Assembly: GCA_020629815.1 (NCBI GenBank)
Contig: JAHDCN010000193.1
Coordinates: 1-5,765, forward strand
Direction: 5' to 3'
Length of the DNA stretch: 5,765 nt
Origin: Verrucomicrobiota bacterium
GTDB taxonomy: Bacteria; Verrucomicrobiota; Verrucomicrobiia; Verrucomicrobiales; DEV007
Part shown: positions 1-5,765 of the stretch, one piece after another
Layout of the letters: each line of letters opens with the position of its first letter
Position numbering within the stretch: the first letter of the stretch is position 1
The notes under the pieces: generated by a model
Told to the model about the DNA's origin: nothing
The model's database searches: none
What the model saw: the letters and a program-made list of their open reading frames with translations, nothing else
Position numbers and translations under genes: made by a program

Positions 1-63
1 TTACTATCCCCAATTACGCTTCATATTCCGGTTTCGCTATTGCGATTCGGAGCTATTCTGTAG

Positions 64-1290
64 GTGAGCATGAGAGATTACGCACGTCTGGTTGTGTTCG
101 TGTTCGCAGTAGCTGCGTTCGCGGTGATCTTTCTGTTGTGGAAGAAAAACGAGCGTCAAACGGCGGAAAAGACACTCCGCGAAGTCTATCAGGCGGAAAT
201 CGTTATCAGCGAAGATAATATTTCCGTCGGCTGCGACAGCGACCGACTGAAAGACCTGACAGAGTTCACCGCCCTGCTTAACAAATTTACCACCCCCACC
301 GTGTTGGACCTGACCGGGTGTAACAATCTCGAATCGTTTCGGGGTGCTGAAGGCCTGACCGCTCTGCAATCGATCATCGCCATCGATTGCCCCAAATTGA
401 AATCGCTCGAAGGCATCTCGGGGCTGCCGGAGCTCAATGAAGTGATACTCACAGACTCTGCAGCAGTAGAGGATTTTTCCGGGCTGCGGGATCTTCCCGA
501 GCTATCGACAATCGATGCCAGCGGTTGCCTGGCGCTCAAAGAAATCCCACTGCAGAATCTTCCCAACCTCACCAATCTTTATGTCAGCCGTTGTCGCGAG
601 CTGACATCGGTTGACCTTAGCAACTGTAGCAAGCTGGAGCAGTTCTACGCTGACGGCTGTGCCAAAATGACATCGATTGTGGGACTGGAGACTCTTGGTC
701 AGCTCACTGATCTGGATGTCAGCAATTGCAGCGCGCTGGAAACTATCAGCGGTTTGGATGCGCTGAAGAATCTGGTCGTCCTCGATATTCGCAATGTGGA
801 GCTGAAGGATTTTTCCGAAATTGGGAAAATGTCCGAGCTGCGAATTTTCCGACTGGGTGGTCAATCGAGTCTCAAGGACTTGTCGGTATTCTCCGGAATG
901 AGCGGGCTCACTGAGCTGCATGTCGAAGCCTGCGCCAACCTCGAGTCGATCGAGAATTTACCCACCGGCCTGACCAACTATCTGGGCTTCACCTACTGCC
1001 CGAAACTGACTTCGATCAAAGGGCTCGGCAATTCGCCCGGGTTACAGCAATTGGATCTCACTGGTTGCGAAACTCTGACTGACGTGAGCGACCTGTCAAA
1101 AATGAAGGAATTGATTCAACTGAATCTCACCAAGTGTGAGCAGGTCACTGATATCAATGTGATTAAGGATTTAGAGAATATGGGGATCGTCCTGCTCGGA
1201 GGCTCTGGTGTGATTCCTGCCTCGATCAAAGAACTCAAGCGCGAGATGCGCGGAACGATCTTCGACTTCCTGCTGGCTGATCAGCAATGA
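64..1290 (+). CDS. Membrane-anchored Cys-type leucine-rich-repeat protein
   Basis: Probably a binding or scaffold protein; no enzymatic motif is visible. Residues 8-26 form one hydrophobic helix without a clear signal-peptidase site, so it looks like a membrane anchor. Residues 80-363 hold about 13 leucine-rich repeats of roughly 22-23 residues with the pattern L-x-x-L-x-[LV]-x-x-C-x-x-L-x-x-[IL]. Ten repeats carry the Cys (C86, C109, C155, C177, C199, C222, C290, C312, C335, C358). A short tail without repeats ends the protein. Topology is uncertain: the flank after the helix (KKNER) is at least as basic as the N terminus, so the repeats could be cytoplasmic rather than exported. Start: GTG at 64 has a GGAG about 11 nt upstream; ATG at 70 is in the same frame, two codons later, and equally possible. 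The next gene begins 27 nt downstream on the same strand, suggesting co-transcription. The LRR fold is well supported; the ligand is unknown. Confidence 0.88.
   Translation: MSMRDYARLVVFVFAVAAFAVIFLLWKKNERQTAEKTLREVYQAEIVISEDNISVGCDSDRLKDLTEFTALLNKFTTPTVLDLTGCNNLESFRGAEGLTALQSIIAIDCPKLKSLEGISGLPELNEVILTDSAAVEDFSGLRDLPELSTIDASGCLALKEIPLQNLPNLTNLYVSRCRELTSVDLSNCSKLEQFYADGCAKMTSIVGLETLGQLTDLDVSNCSALETISGLDALKNLVVLDIRNVELKDFSEIGKMSELRIFRLGGQSSLKDLSVFSGMSGLTELHVEACANLESIENLPTGLTNYLGFTYCPKLTSIKGLGNSPGLQQLDLTGCETLTDVSDLSKMKELIQLNLTKCEQVTDINVIKDLENMGIVLLGGSGVIPASIKELKREMRGTIFDFLLADQQ
301..1152 (+). repeat. Tandem leucine-rich repeats, about 13 units
   Basis: This is the protein-level repeat array inside the LRR gene, with a period of about 66-69 nt. 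Core units read, in order, LTGCNNLESF, AIDCPKLKSL, LTDSAAVEDF, ASGCLALKEI, VSRCRELTSV, ADGCAKMTSI, VSNCSALETI, IRNVELKDF, LGGQSSLKDL, VEACANLESI, FTYCPKLTSI, LTGCETLTDV and LTKCEQVTDI. Units 3, 8 and 9 lack the Cys. The DNA copies are well diverged, so this is an old array and not a recent expansion. Confidence 0.82.
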
Positions 1291-1317
1291 TTTCATTTTT
1301 GCCATCGGTGGATTTCT

Positions 1318-2829
1318 ATGCTGCGGTTCCTTGTAATTTGCCTCTTCGCTCTCCTCTCATTTCTTTCCCAAGCTGAAGACGAGAGAATCGATCCTGCCAT
1401 CACAGATCCGGATCGAACCTACCGAATCTTTGTTCGCTTCGCAGGTCAGCTCGCCGGGACAAGTGAGAGCTATCAAGCCTTTCGCGAAAAGCATCAGGCC
1501 ACCGATCGGGATACCCTGCGCGAAATGGTTGAAGAGGAACTGAGGTCGCGTGCTGCAAAAGGCAGGGAAGCTACGTCAGCAGAAGTCACGCAGCTCGAGA
1601 AAAGCGGAGGACTCAGCGAAGTATCCCACCACTGGGTGGTTGCTGGATTCTCCGCCCGTGCCAACGGACAGTCAGCCATTCAACTATCGAGGAACGAAGC
1701 GGTCGAATACGTGTATCTCCAGCGAGCAGGCGCACCTCGATCACAGAATGTAAGACCGAAAGTCGAACCAGCCTATCGCAGCACAGCGGAAGAGTGGCAG
1801 GACGATACCGAAACTCCCCTGCAGCTCGACGGCATCACGATCCCATGGAACTTGAAAAAGTTGGAAGCAGACCGTGCCTGGCACGAATTCAATGCCACAG
1901 GCAAAGGTGTTCTGATCGCAGTGCTGGATACCGGGCTGCAGGACCTGCCTGCGCTCACCCGGGCTCTCTGGAAAAATCCAGATGAGGAGATCGACGGCAA
2001 AGACAACGATGGAAACGGCCTGACTGACGATCTGTTCGGCTGGGATTTCCTTACCAATTCAGCTCAGGTGATCAATGATCGTCATCAGTTTCACGGCACT
2101 GCCTGTGCCGGAATCATGGTTGGACGACCGGAACAGGGAATCATCACCGGTGTCGCTCCCCGCGCCCGATTTATGATGTTGCGTGGATTTGGCAGCCTGG
2201 CCGCCTACGAATATGCTGTCGAAAACGGGGCCGATATTCTCTCGATGAGCTACATGATTGCCAATCGCCCACTGGGCCCCTGGCGTGGACTGTATCGAAC
2301 CGCCCATGATCACCTCGCCTGCATGGGGATCGTCTCTCTCGGTGGAGCGGGAAATTTTGGTCGTTTACCGGAAGGAAAGCAGATCGGCATGCCAAAGGAT
2401 ATTCCGTCTGTAATTGCCGCAGCCGGTATCACGAAAGATGGCAACCGTGCCTCTCAATCCAGCCGGGGACCGGTCTATTGGAATGATGTTCCCTTCTACC
2501 GGGACTACCCGCCCTCGGCCCCATTGATCAAGCCCGACGTCACCGCTTTCTTTGGTGGTTATCCGACCTGGCTGGTTCCGGATGGAAAACGTTTCAAGGG
2601 TGAGAAGGGAAAACCAATCGTCGGACCGCAGGGAAACTCCTTTTCCGGCCCACACGTCGCAGGTGTCGCGGCTCTGATGCTGGATGCGAATCCTGACTTA
2701 AACTTCTGGCAGATTCGAGAGCTTCTGCAATCAACCTGCACCGACCTTGGTCAGCCGGGGCATGACACAGAGTTCGGTGCCGGCTTACTGAATGCCTTTC
2801 GCGCCGTGAAAGCGGCGCGCGAAAAGTGA
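1318..2829 (+). CDS. Secreted subtilisin-like serine protease (S8 family) with propeptide
   Basis: Endopeptidase, probably exported by Sec and self-processed. Residues 1-19 are a signal peptide (basic start, Leu/Phe-rich core, likely cut after SQA). Residues 34-137 resemble the I9-type inhibitory propeptide: a beta strand (YRIFVRF), a charged helix, then HHWVVAGFSA and a final strand EYVYLQR. The catalytic domain runs from about 180 to 500, with Asp204 (AVLDTG), His259 (FHGTACAG), the probable oxyanion Asn346 (GGAGN) and Ser441 (GNSFSGPHVAG). GNS replaces the usual GTS before the nucleophile. An acidic insertion at 222-238 (DGKDNDGNG) looks like a Ca-binding loop, as in many S8 enzymes of Planctomycetes and related groups. 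The protein ends just after the catalytic domain, with no sorting or anchor domain. A weak SD, GGTGGA (1307-1312), lies 5 nt before ATG. It sits 27 nt behind the LRR gene. Family is certain; substrate is unknown. Confidence 0.95.
   Translation: MLRFLVICLFALLSFLSQAEDERIDPAITDPDRTYRIFVRFAGQLAGTSESYQAFREKHQATDRDTLREMVEEELRSRAAKGREATSAEVTQLEKSGGLSEVSHHWVVAGFSARANGQSAIQLSRNEAVEYVYLQRAGAPRSQNVRPKVEPAYRSTAEEWQDDTETPLQLDGITIPWNLKKLEADRAWHEFNATGKGVLIAVLDTGLQDLPALTRALWKNPDEEIDGKDNDGNGLTDDLFGWDFLTNSAQVINDRHQFHGTACAGIMVGRPEQGIITGVAPRARFMMLRGFGSLAAYEYAVENGADILSMSYMIANRPLGPWRGLYRTAHDHLACMGIVSLGGAGNFGRLPEGKQIGMPKDIPSVIAAAGITKDGNRASQSSRGPVYWNDVPFYRDYPPSAPLIKPDVTAFFGGYPTWLVPDGKRFKGEKGKPIVGPQGNSFSGPHVAGVAALMLDANPDLNFWQIRELLQSTCTDLGQPGHDTEFGAGLLNAFRAVKAAREK
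2797..2824. terminator. GC-rich hairpin at the convergent gene ends
   Basis: TTTCGCGC (2797-2804) and GCGCGAAA (2817-2824) are perfect inverted copies, giving an 8-bp stem around a 12-nt loop. It overlaps the last codons of the protease and lies just past the stop of the converging gene. Neither strand has a T-run after the stem, so it is not a classical Rho-independent terminator. It may slow polymerase from both sides or protect 3' ends. The role is inferred. Confidence 0.3.
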
Positions 2830-2841
2830 ACTCTGGAAGTC

Positions 2842-4113
2842 TTAGCCCGGGGTAACCACAAGTTTGATCTTGTCCTTTTCGAACTTCACATCCGCCATGT
2901 GATTTAGCAGATCGATTTCGTCTTCGAGATTAACCAGTGCTCCGGTAAATGCCCGGACGATCGGTTGAAGCTGCCGACTGTTCATGTTGAACTTGCCAAT
3001 TGTGCCACCAGCAGCCTTCCACATCACTTCGCCACGGAAGCGCTGCACTTTGACTCGACTGCTCATTGTCAAAGGCAAGCCAAGCATCGAACGCTCGATG
3101 TAAAACTCCGCCATATCCTGATCGAGGTCGACGTAGACGCCTTTGAATTTCACCAGTGCGCCGAGAATACCGCCCTGTTGTCCATTCAAACGCTGGTTCA
3201 AGTAGCGATTCACTTCTTCCTCGCTGTAGGTGAGGGTCCCAGCGCCTGCCTTGTTCATGACGGCCTGTCCTTCGGCGAGCAAATTTCGCGGCTTTCCTCC
3301 GTTGCCACTCATCGCATTCGCAGCCGGGTAGCCCTGGATAAAGGAGAGATTCTTCGGAGCCAAAAACATTCCGACCAGAACCACAAGCCCAATGGCAACA
3401 ACCCCCATCAGCACAGAAAATATGGAAACACTTTCTTTCGGTGCCGGTGCATTGTATTTGTTTGGTCGCCCACCGTAGCCGGGACGTCGAGAGCCTTTCT
3501 TGCTATCTGCAGGAGTATTTACCTTTCGCCTTGGCGCACCTCGACGAGTGCTGGTGGAAATGGAGTTGGGTCCACGGCGACTTCCCCGAGTGCGCATCGT
3601 CGGTCCAGCTGCTGCTGCACCTGCCGCGGCGGCGGGAGCTGCTCCTGCATTCGGATCAACCGGAGGCGGAGCAGGAACGGATTCCTCATAAACCCCGGCG
3701 GAAGCTGCCGGCTGCTCAGGCTCGGGGGCGGGCGGTGGTGGTTGCAAAGATTCATCGTATACCCCCGAATAATCTGCCTGAGGCGGAGCCTGTTCTGCTG
3801 CAGGTTGATGCGGTGCGACTGGGGCTTGTTCGGCTGGTGCTGCCGGCGCTGGAGGTGCGGGCGCCACCTCATCATATACACCTGCTGCCGGGGCAGGCTC
3901 GGTTGGAACCTGCTCAACAGGGGCAGATGGTGCGACGGGTTGTTCTGCCGGAGCTGGCGGTGTCGGAGCCACCTCATCGTAAACACCCGCAGCGGGTGCT
4001 GATTCCACAGGATCAATCGGTGCCGGTTCAGCCGGAGCTGCTTCGGCAATCGGCTCCGCAGGTGCCGCTTCTGCCGGTTTTGATTTTTTTCTTTTTCGAC
4101 GATGAGGCTTCAT
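2842..4113 (-). CDS. Pro/Ala-rich single-pass membrane protein with GVYDE repeats
   Basis: I do not recognise a named family for the whole protein. Layout: a basic N terminus (RRKRKKSK, 5-12); a Pro/Ala/Glu-rich, probably disordered region (13-170) with four G-V-Y-[DE]-E motifs at 43, 78, 117 and 140; an Ala/Gly run (157-170); a basic linker (173-226, rich in Arg and Lys); a transmembrane helix (about 229-252); and a C-terminal domain of about 170 residues. The basic linker before the helix predicts the N-terminal half inside and the C-terminal domain outside the cytoplasmic membrane. The C-terminal domain starts with a helix (YSEEEVNRYLNQRL) followed by alternating strands (VYVDLDQDMAEFYI and others). 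This pattern is reminiscent of YpmS/DUF2140-like exported domains, but that is only a guess. It starts 17 nt after the FmdB-like gene and so is likely co-transcribed; no SD is visible before ATG. The opposite strand is also open here, but the repeats and helix identify this strand. Confidence 0.82.
   Translation of the reverse strand: MKPHRRKRKKSKPAEAAPAEPIAEAAPAEPAPIDPVESAPAAGVYDEVAPTPPAPAEQPVAPSAPVEQVPTEPAPAAGVYDEVAPAPPAPAAPAEQAPVAPHQPAAEQAPPQADYSGVYDESLQPPPPAPEPEQPAASAGVYEESVPAPPPVDPNAGAAPAAAAGAAAAGPTMRTRGSRRGPNSISTSTRRGAPRRKVNTPADSKKGSRRPGYGGRPNKYNAPAPKESVSIFSVLMGVVAIGLVVLVGMFLAPKNLSFIQGYPAANAMSGNGGKPRNLLAEGQAVMNKAGAGTLTYSEEEVNRYLNQRLNGQQGGILGALVKFKGVYVDLDQDMAEFYIERSMLGLPLTMSSRVKVQRFRGEVMWKAAGGTIGKFNMNSRQLQPIVRAFTGALVNLEDEIDLLNHMADVKFEKDKIKLVVTPG
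3682..3987 (-). repeat. Four-copy GVY[DE]E motif array in a Pro/Ala-rich region
   Basis: Copies lie at 3973-3987, 3868-3882, 3751-3765 and 3682-3696. Each encodes G-V-Y-[DE]-E, usually preceded by Ala or Ser-Ala and followed by a Pro-rich stretch such as APAPPAPA. The copies are 35, 39 and 23 residues apart. All four use a different combination of synonymous codons (for example Val GTT/GTA/GTA/GTT and Tyr TAC/TAT/TAC/TAT), which indicates that the peptide and not the DNA has been kept. Confidence 0.85.
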
Positions 4114-4130
4114 AAGAAAACAGGGTTATT

Positions 4131-4439
4131 TCAGGACTTCGCCTTGGGTTTTGATTTGGATTTCTTCGAACTGCTCTTTTTGCTGTCCGATTTTTTCGAA
4201 TCAGATTTACTCGAACCAGCTTTGTCTGCTTTGGCCGCCGCTTTGTATGAATCGCTGCGGTAATCGGTCTCGTAGAATCCAGATCCTTTGAAAATAATAC
4301 CCGCGCCGGTGCCAAGCAGACGCTCCACCTTGCCATCGCAATCCGGGTCTGGGCACTTGGAGAGTTTACGGGCCTTCATCGACTGAAAAACTTCGAAAGT
4401 TTTTTCGCAAGTAGCACAATGGTAATCGTAGGTCGGCAT
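4131..4439 (-). CDS. FmdB-family zinc-ribbon protein with Lys/Ser-rich tail
   Basis: A 102-residue protein of the FmdB/CxxC_CxxC_SSSS zinc-ribbon family. It begins MPTYDYHC, the family's usual opening, with C8-x-x-C11 and C29-x4-C34 as the probable Zn ligands. Then come VERLLG and GIIFKGSGFYETDY (48-60), the usual end of the domain, where the sheet meets the family's conserved KGxGFY element. Residues 64-102 form a Ser/Lys tail with repeats of S-[DS]-S-K-K, strongly basic and probably disordered, which could contact nucleic acid or ribosomes (inference). The family was named for a regulator of formamidase genes, but the function of most members is not known. The start is ATG at 4439, supported by the purine-rich GAGGGAGAG 10 nt upstream and by homology of the first residues; a GTG at 4478 would add 13 unrelated residues. 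It lies 76 nt after the cyclase gene and 17 nt before the membrane-protein gene, all on the same strand. Confidence 0.93.
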   Translation of the reverse strand: MPTYDYHCATCEKTFEVFQSMKARKLSKCPDPDCDGKVERLLGTGAGIIFKGSGFYETDYRSDSYKAAAKADKAGSSKSDSKKSDSKKSSSKKSKSKPKAKS

Positions 4440-4449
4440 AAGTTCGTTT

Positions 4450-4458
4450 CTCTCCCTC
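4450..4458 (-). promoter_or_regulatory. Ribosome binding site of the FmdB-like gene
   Basis: Read on the - strand, GAGGGAGAG lies 10 nt before ATG at 4439. It is one of the few SD-like sequences in this window and favours this start over the upstream GTG at 4478. Confidence 0.5.
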
Positions 4459-4486
4459 ACTATGCGTTTGGTTCGCACAGCTTCAA
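4459..4486 (-). promoter_or_regulatory. Possible sigma70-type promoter for the FmdB-like gene
   Basis: On the - strand TTGAAG (4481-4486) and CATAGT (4459-4464) are separated by 16 nt. The match to TTGACA/TATAAT is moderate. If used, the FmdB-like and membrane-protein genes could be expressed separately from the cyclase gene. Such matches arise often by chance. Confidence 0.25.
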
Positions 4487-4515
4487 TCCAAAATTCTGTC
4501 CGAATCGGAGGAACT

Positions 4516-5685
4516 TCAGCTCGTCACGCGATTGGCAGACCGGGCCCGCAATTCAGTCAAAGCGGCCAAAATCGCGGCTTCATCCATCTCATTGACCTCC
4601 AGTTTTCTGCCGATCTCCGGCACCAGGGTGATGGTTAATTTTCCACCGAGGTGTTCGCGAAATTCCTCCAGCCCGGCCAGAATTACCGGCTTGCCATGCT
4701 GCTGTTGATCCAAATGGTCTGACCACGTCGCAAAACCAACGGTTTCAATCAGGTCAATAATACCGAGCGCCTCATCCCGCTTCAGCAGACCGATTTTTTC
4801 TGAATAGATCAGATCGACCGCCATGCCGATGGCTACCGCCTCGCCATGAGTGACGGCAAAATCAGAGATCTGCTCCAGCTTGTGCGCCACCCAGTGACCG
4901 AAGTCGAGCGGGCGAGCCGAGCCGTATTCGAACGGATCACCACTCGTGGCAATATGATCGACGTGATTCTCCGCACTGCGCCGAATTGTCGTTTCCAGCG
5001 GGTGAGTTTCCAGTCGGCCCAGTTCCTCTGCGTTATCGCAGATGTATTCGTAAAATTTCCGGTCTCGAATCAGAGCTACTTTAATCGCTTCGATAATACC
5101 GTCCCGACAGGCTCGCTCGGGCAGGCTCTGCAGAAAATTGAGATCGTTCACGATAGCGAACGGCACGGTAAAGGTTCCGACCCAGTTCTTTTTGCCAAAG
5201 TAGTTCACTCCGTTTTTCACCCCGACTCCGCCGTCGCCCTGACTGAGTGTCGTCGTTGGCATGCGCACCATGCGAATGCCGCGGTGAGCCGTCGAAGCGC
5301 CAAAGCCGGTTAAGTCGATGAAGGCCCCTCCCCCAATTGCGATGATGTAGGAGTGCCGGCAAATCTTGTGAAACTCCACTGCTTGCCAGATTTTTTCCAC
5401 CAGCGACCAGTCGTTTTTGCAATCCTCACCCCCGGTCAAAACCATTGGCTCGGTGACCAGATTGATCGTCTCGGCGTGGGTGGAGCAGTAGGCGCTGATG
5501 CGATCCTGCAATTCCGGATTCCCTTCGGCGACCCCGGAATCCAGTAGCACCAATACTTTCGAGGCACCACCAAACTCACAGGATTCTGCAATCAAATCCC
5601 GCAGCGTATGGTTCTTCGGATCAAAAGCATCGTGGGTAAAAGCGACTCGATGCTGAAAAGTGATCGGTATGGGGCGCTGAATCAT
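4516..5685 (-). CDS. eboD: EboD-like sugar-phosphate cyclase (dehydroquinate synthase family)
   Basis: NAD- and metal-dependent cyclase of the AroB superfamily, most like EboD, part of the Ebo cluster linked to export of pigments or terpenoid-like metabolites in algae, cyanobacteria, Bacteroidetes and Verrucomicrobia. Counting from M1 = MIQRPIPITF, it shows the nucleotide-binding GGGAFIDLTGF (118-128), R135, PTTT (144-147), D151 and K157 in QGDGGVGVK, KKN (165-167), and metal ligands E199 (IIEAIK), H264 (DFGHWVAH) and H280 (THGEAVAIGM). Several AroB substrate residues differ: the Lys250 equivalent is missing, Asn268 is Asp261, and the C-terminal DKK is replaced by EFREHLGGK. It is therefore unlikely to be the shikimate-pathway enzyme. 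The 389-residue length is near that of the family. The ATG at 5685 is chosen because MIQRPIPITF matches the usual N terminus; an in-frame TTG at 5733 would add 16 residues, but an AGGAGG follows it and does not precede it. It is first in a - strand run with the FmdB-like gene 76 nt after it. The reaction product is not known. Confidence 0.88.
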   Translation of the reverse strand: MIQRPIPITFQHRVAFTHDAFDPKNHTLRDLIAESCEFGGASKVLVLLDSGVAEGNPELQDRISAYCSTHAETINLVTEPMVLTGGEDCKNDWSLVEKIWQAVEFHKICRHSYIIAIGGGAFIDLTGFGASTAHRGIRMVRMPTTTLSQGDGGVGVKNGVNYFGKKNWVGTFTVPFAIVNDLNFLQSLPERACRDGIIEAIKVALIRDRKFYEYICDNAEELGRLETHPLETTIRRSAENHVDHIATSGDPFEYGSARPLDFGHWVAHKLEQISDFAVTHGEAVAIGMAVDLIYSEKIGLLKRDEALGIIDLIETVGFATWSDHLDQQQHGKPVILAGLEEFREHLGGKLTITLVPEIGRKLEVNEMDEAAILAALTELRARSANRVTS

Positions 5686-5705
5686 AAAGGTGTGTTTCGA
5701 GGGCA

Positions 5706-5733
5706 AAGATAATTGACCCGTTTCCCTCCTCAA
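5706..5733 (-). promoter_or_regulatory. Possible promoter before the EboD-like gene
   Basis: On the - strand TTGAGG (5728-5733) and TATCTT (5706-5711) are 16 nt apart, with the -10 about 20 nt before the ATG at 5685. If real, the mRNA would have a very short leader, fitting the lack of an SD before that ATG. An AGGAGG inside the same stretch is 35-40 nt from the ATG, too far to act as its SD. The match is weak. Confidence 0.22.
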
Positions 5734-5765
5734 AGTGACGTAAATACGCGGAAAAAACGCGCATA

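Noticed and set aside
1..63. Promoter before the LRR gene
   Set aside because: I found no convincing -35/-10 pair with proper spacing in these 63 nt; the promoter may lie outside the window.
2965..4002. Long + strand open frame (345 codons) opposite the Pro/Ala-rich membrane gene, plus another at 3441-4115
   Set aside because: Its translation is rich in Cys, Trp, Arg and Gly without domains, as expected from reading GC-rich Pro/Ala codons backwards. The - strand frame has a membrane helix, repeats kept by synonymous codons and a short gap to its neighbour.
3519..4049. - strand frame of 176 codons overlapping the same region
   Set aside because: It is a shifted reading of the Pro/Ala-rich segment, giving Gln/Arg/His/Pro-rich sequence with no motif and no start signal.
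4440..4478. N-terminal extension of the FmdB-like protein to GTG at 4478
   Set aside because: The family almost always starts at MPxYxYxC, and the SD-like GAGGGAGAG fits ATG 4439.
4846..5313. + strand frame of 155 codons opposite the cyclase
   Set aside because: It is the complement of a well-supported enzyme gene and encodes no recognisable motif.
5686..5733. N-terminal extension of the cyclase to TTG at 5733
   Set aside because: The TTG has no SD before it, the AGGAGG lies just after it, and the added residues do not look like the family's N terminus. It cannot be fully excluded.

Overview
The window holds five protein-coding genes and no recognisable RNA gene, mobile element or CRISPR array. 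The source is probably a Verrucomicrobiota-like (PVC group) bacterium. I infer this from a short FmdB-type zinc-ribbon protein with a Lys/Ser tail, an EboD-like divergent sugar-phosphate cyclase, a large Pro/Ala-rich single-pass membrane protein, a secreted subtilase with a Ca-loop-like insertion, and mostly weak Shine-Dalgarno (SD) sequences. This is family recognition by eye, not a database result.

Left arm, + strand (64-2829): a membrane-anchored leucine-rich-repeat (LRR) protein with about 13 repeats, most carrying a Cys at the same position, is followed after 27 nt by a secreted pro-subtilase (MEROPS S8 type) with Asp204/His259/Ser441. The close spacing suggests one transcription unit. 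The protease has a signal peptide, a propeptide and a catalytic domain, with no C-terminal anchor.

Right arm, - strand (5685 down to 2842): an EboD-like dehydroquinate-synthase-family enzyme, then after 76 nt an FmdB-family zinc ribbon with a basic tail, then after 17 nt a 423-residue protein. That last protein has a Pro/Ala-rich, probably cytoplasmic N-terminal half carrying four copies of a G-V-Y-[DE]-E motif, one transmembrane helix, and an exported C-terminal domain I cannot assign with confidence.

The two arms converge at 2830-2841 with only 12 nt between stop codons. A GC-rich hairpin overlaps the end of the protease gene. No intergenic stretch exceeds 300 nt. The most notable points are the Tyr-motif array kept at protein level despite synonymous drift, the altered active site of the cyclase, and the Cys ladder in the LRR protein. 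I do not see proof of a new multi-gene system; the novelty here lies in individual poorly described proteins.
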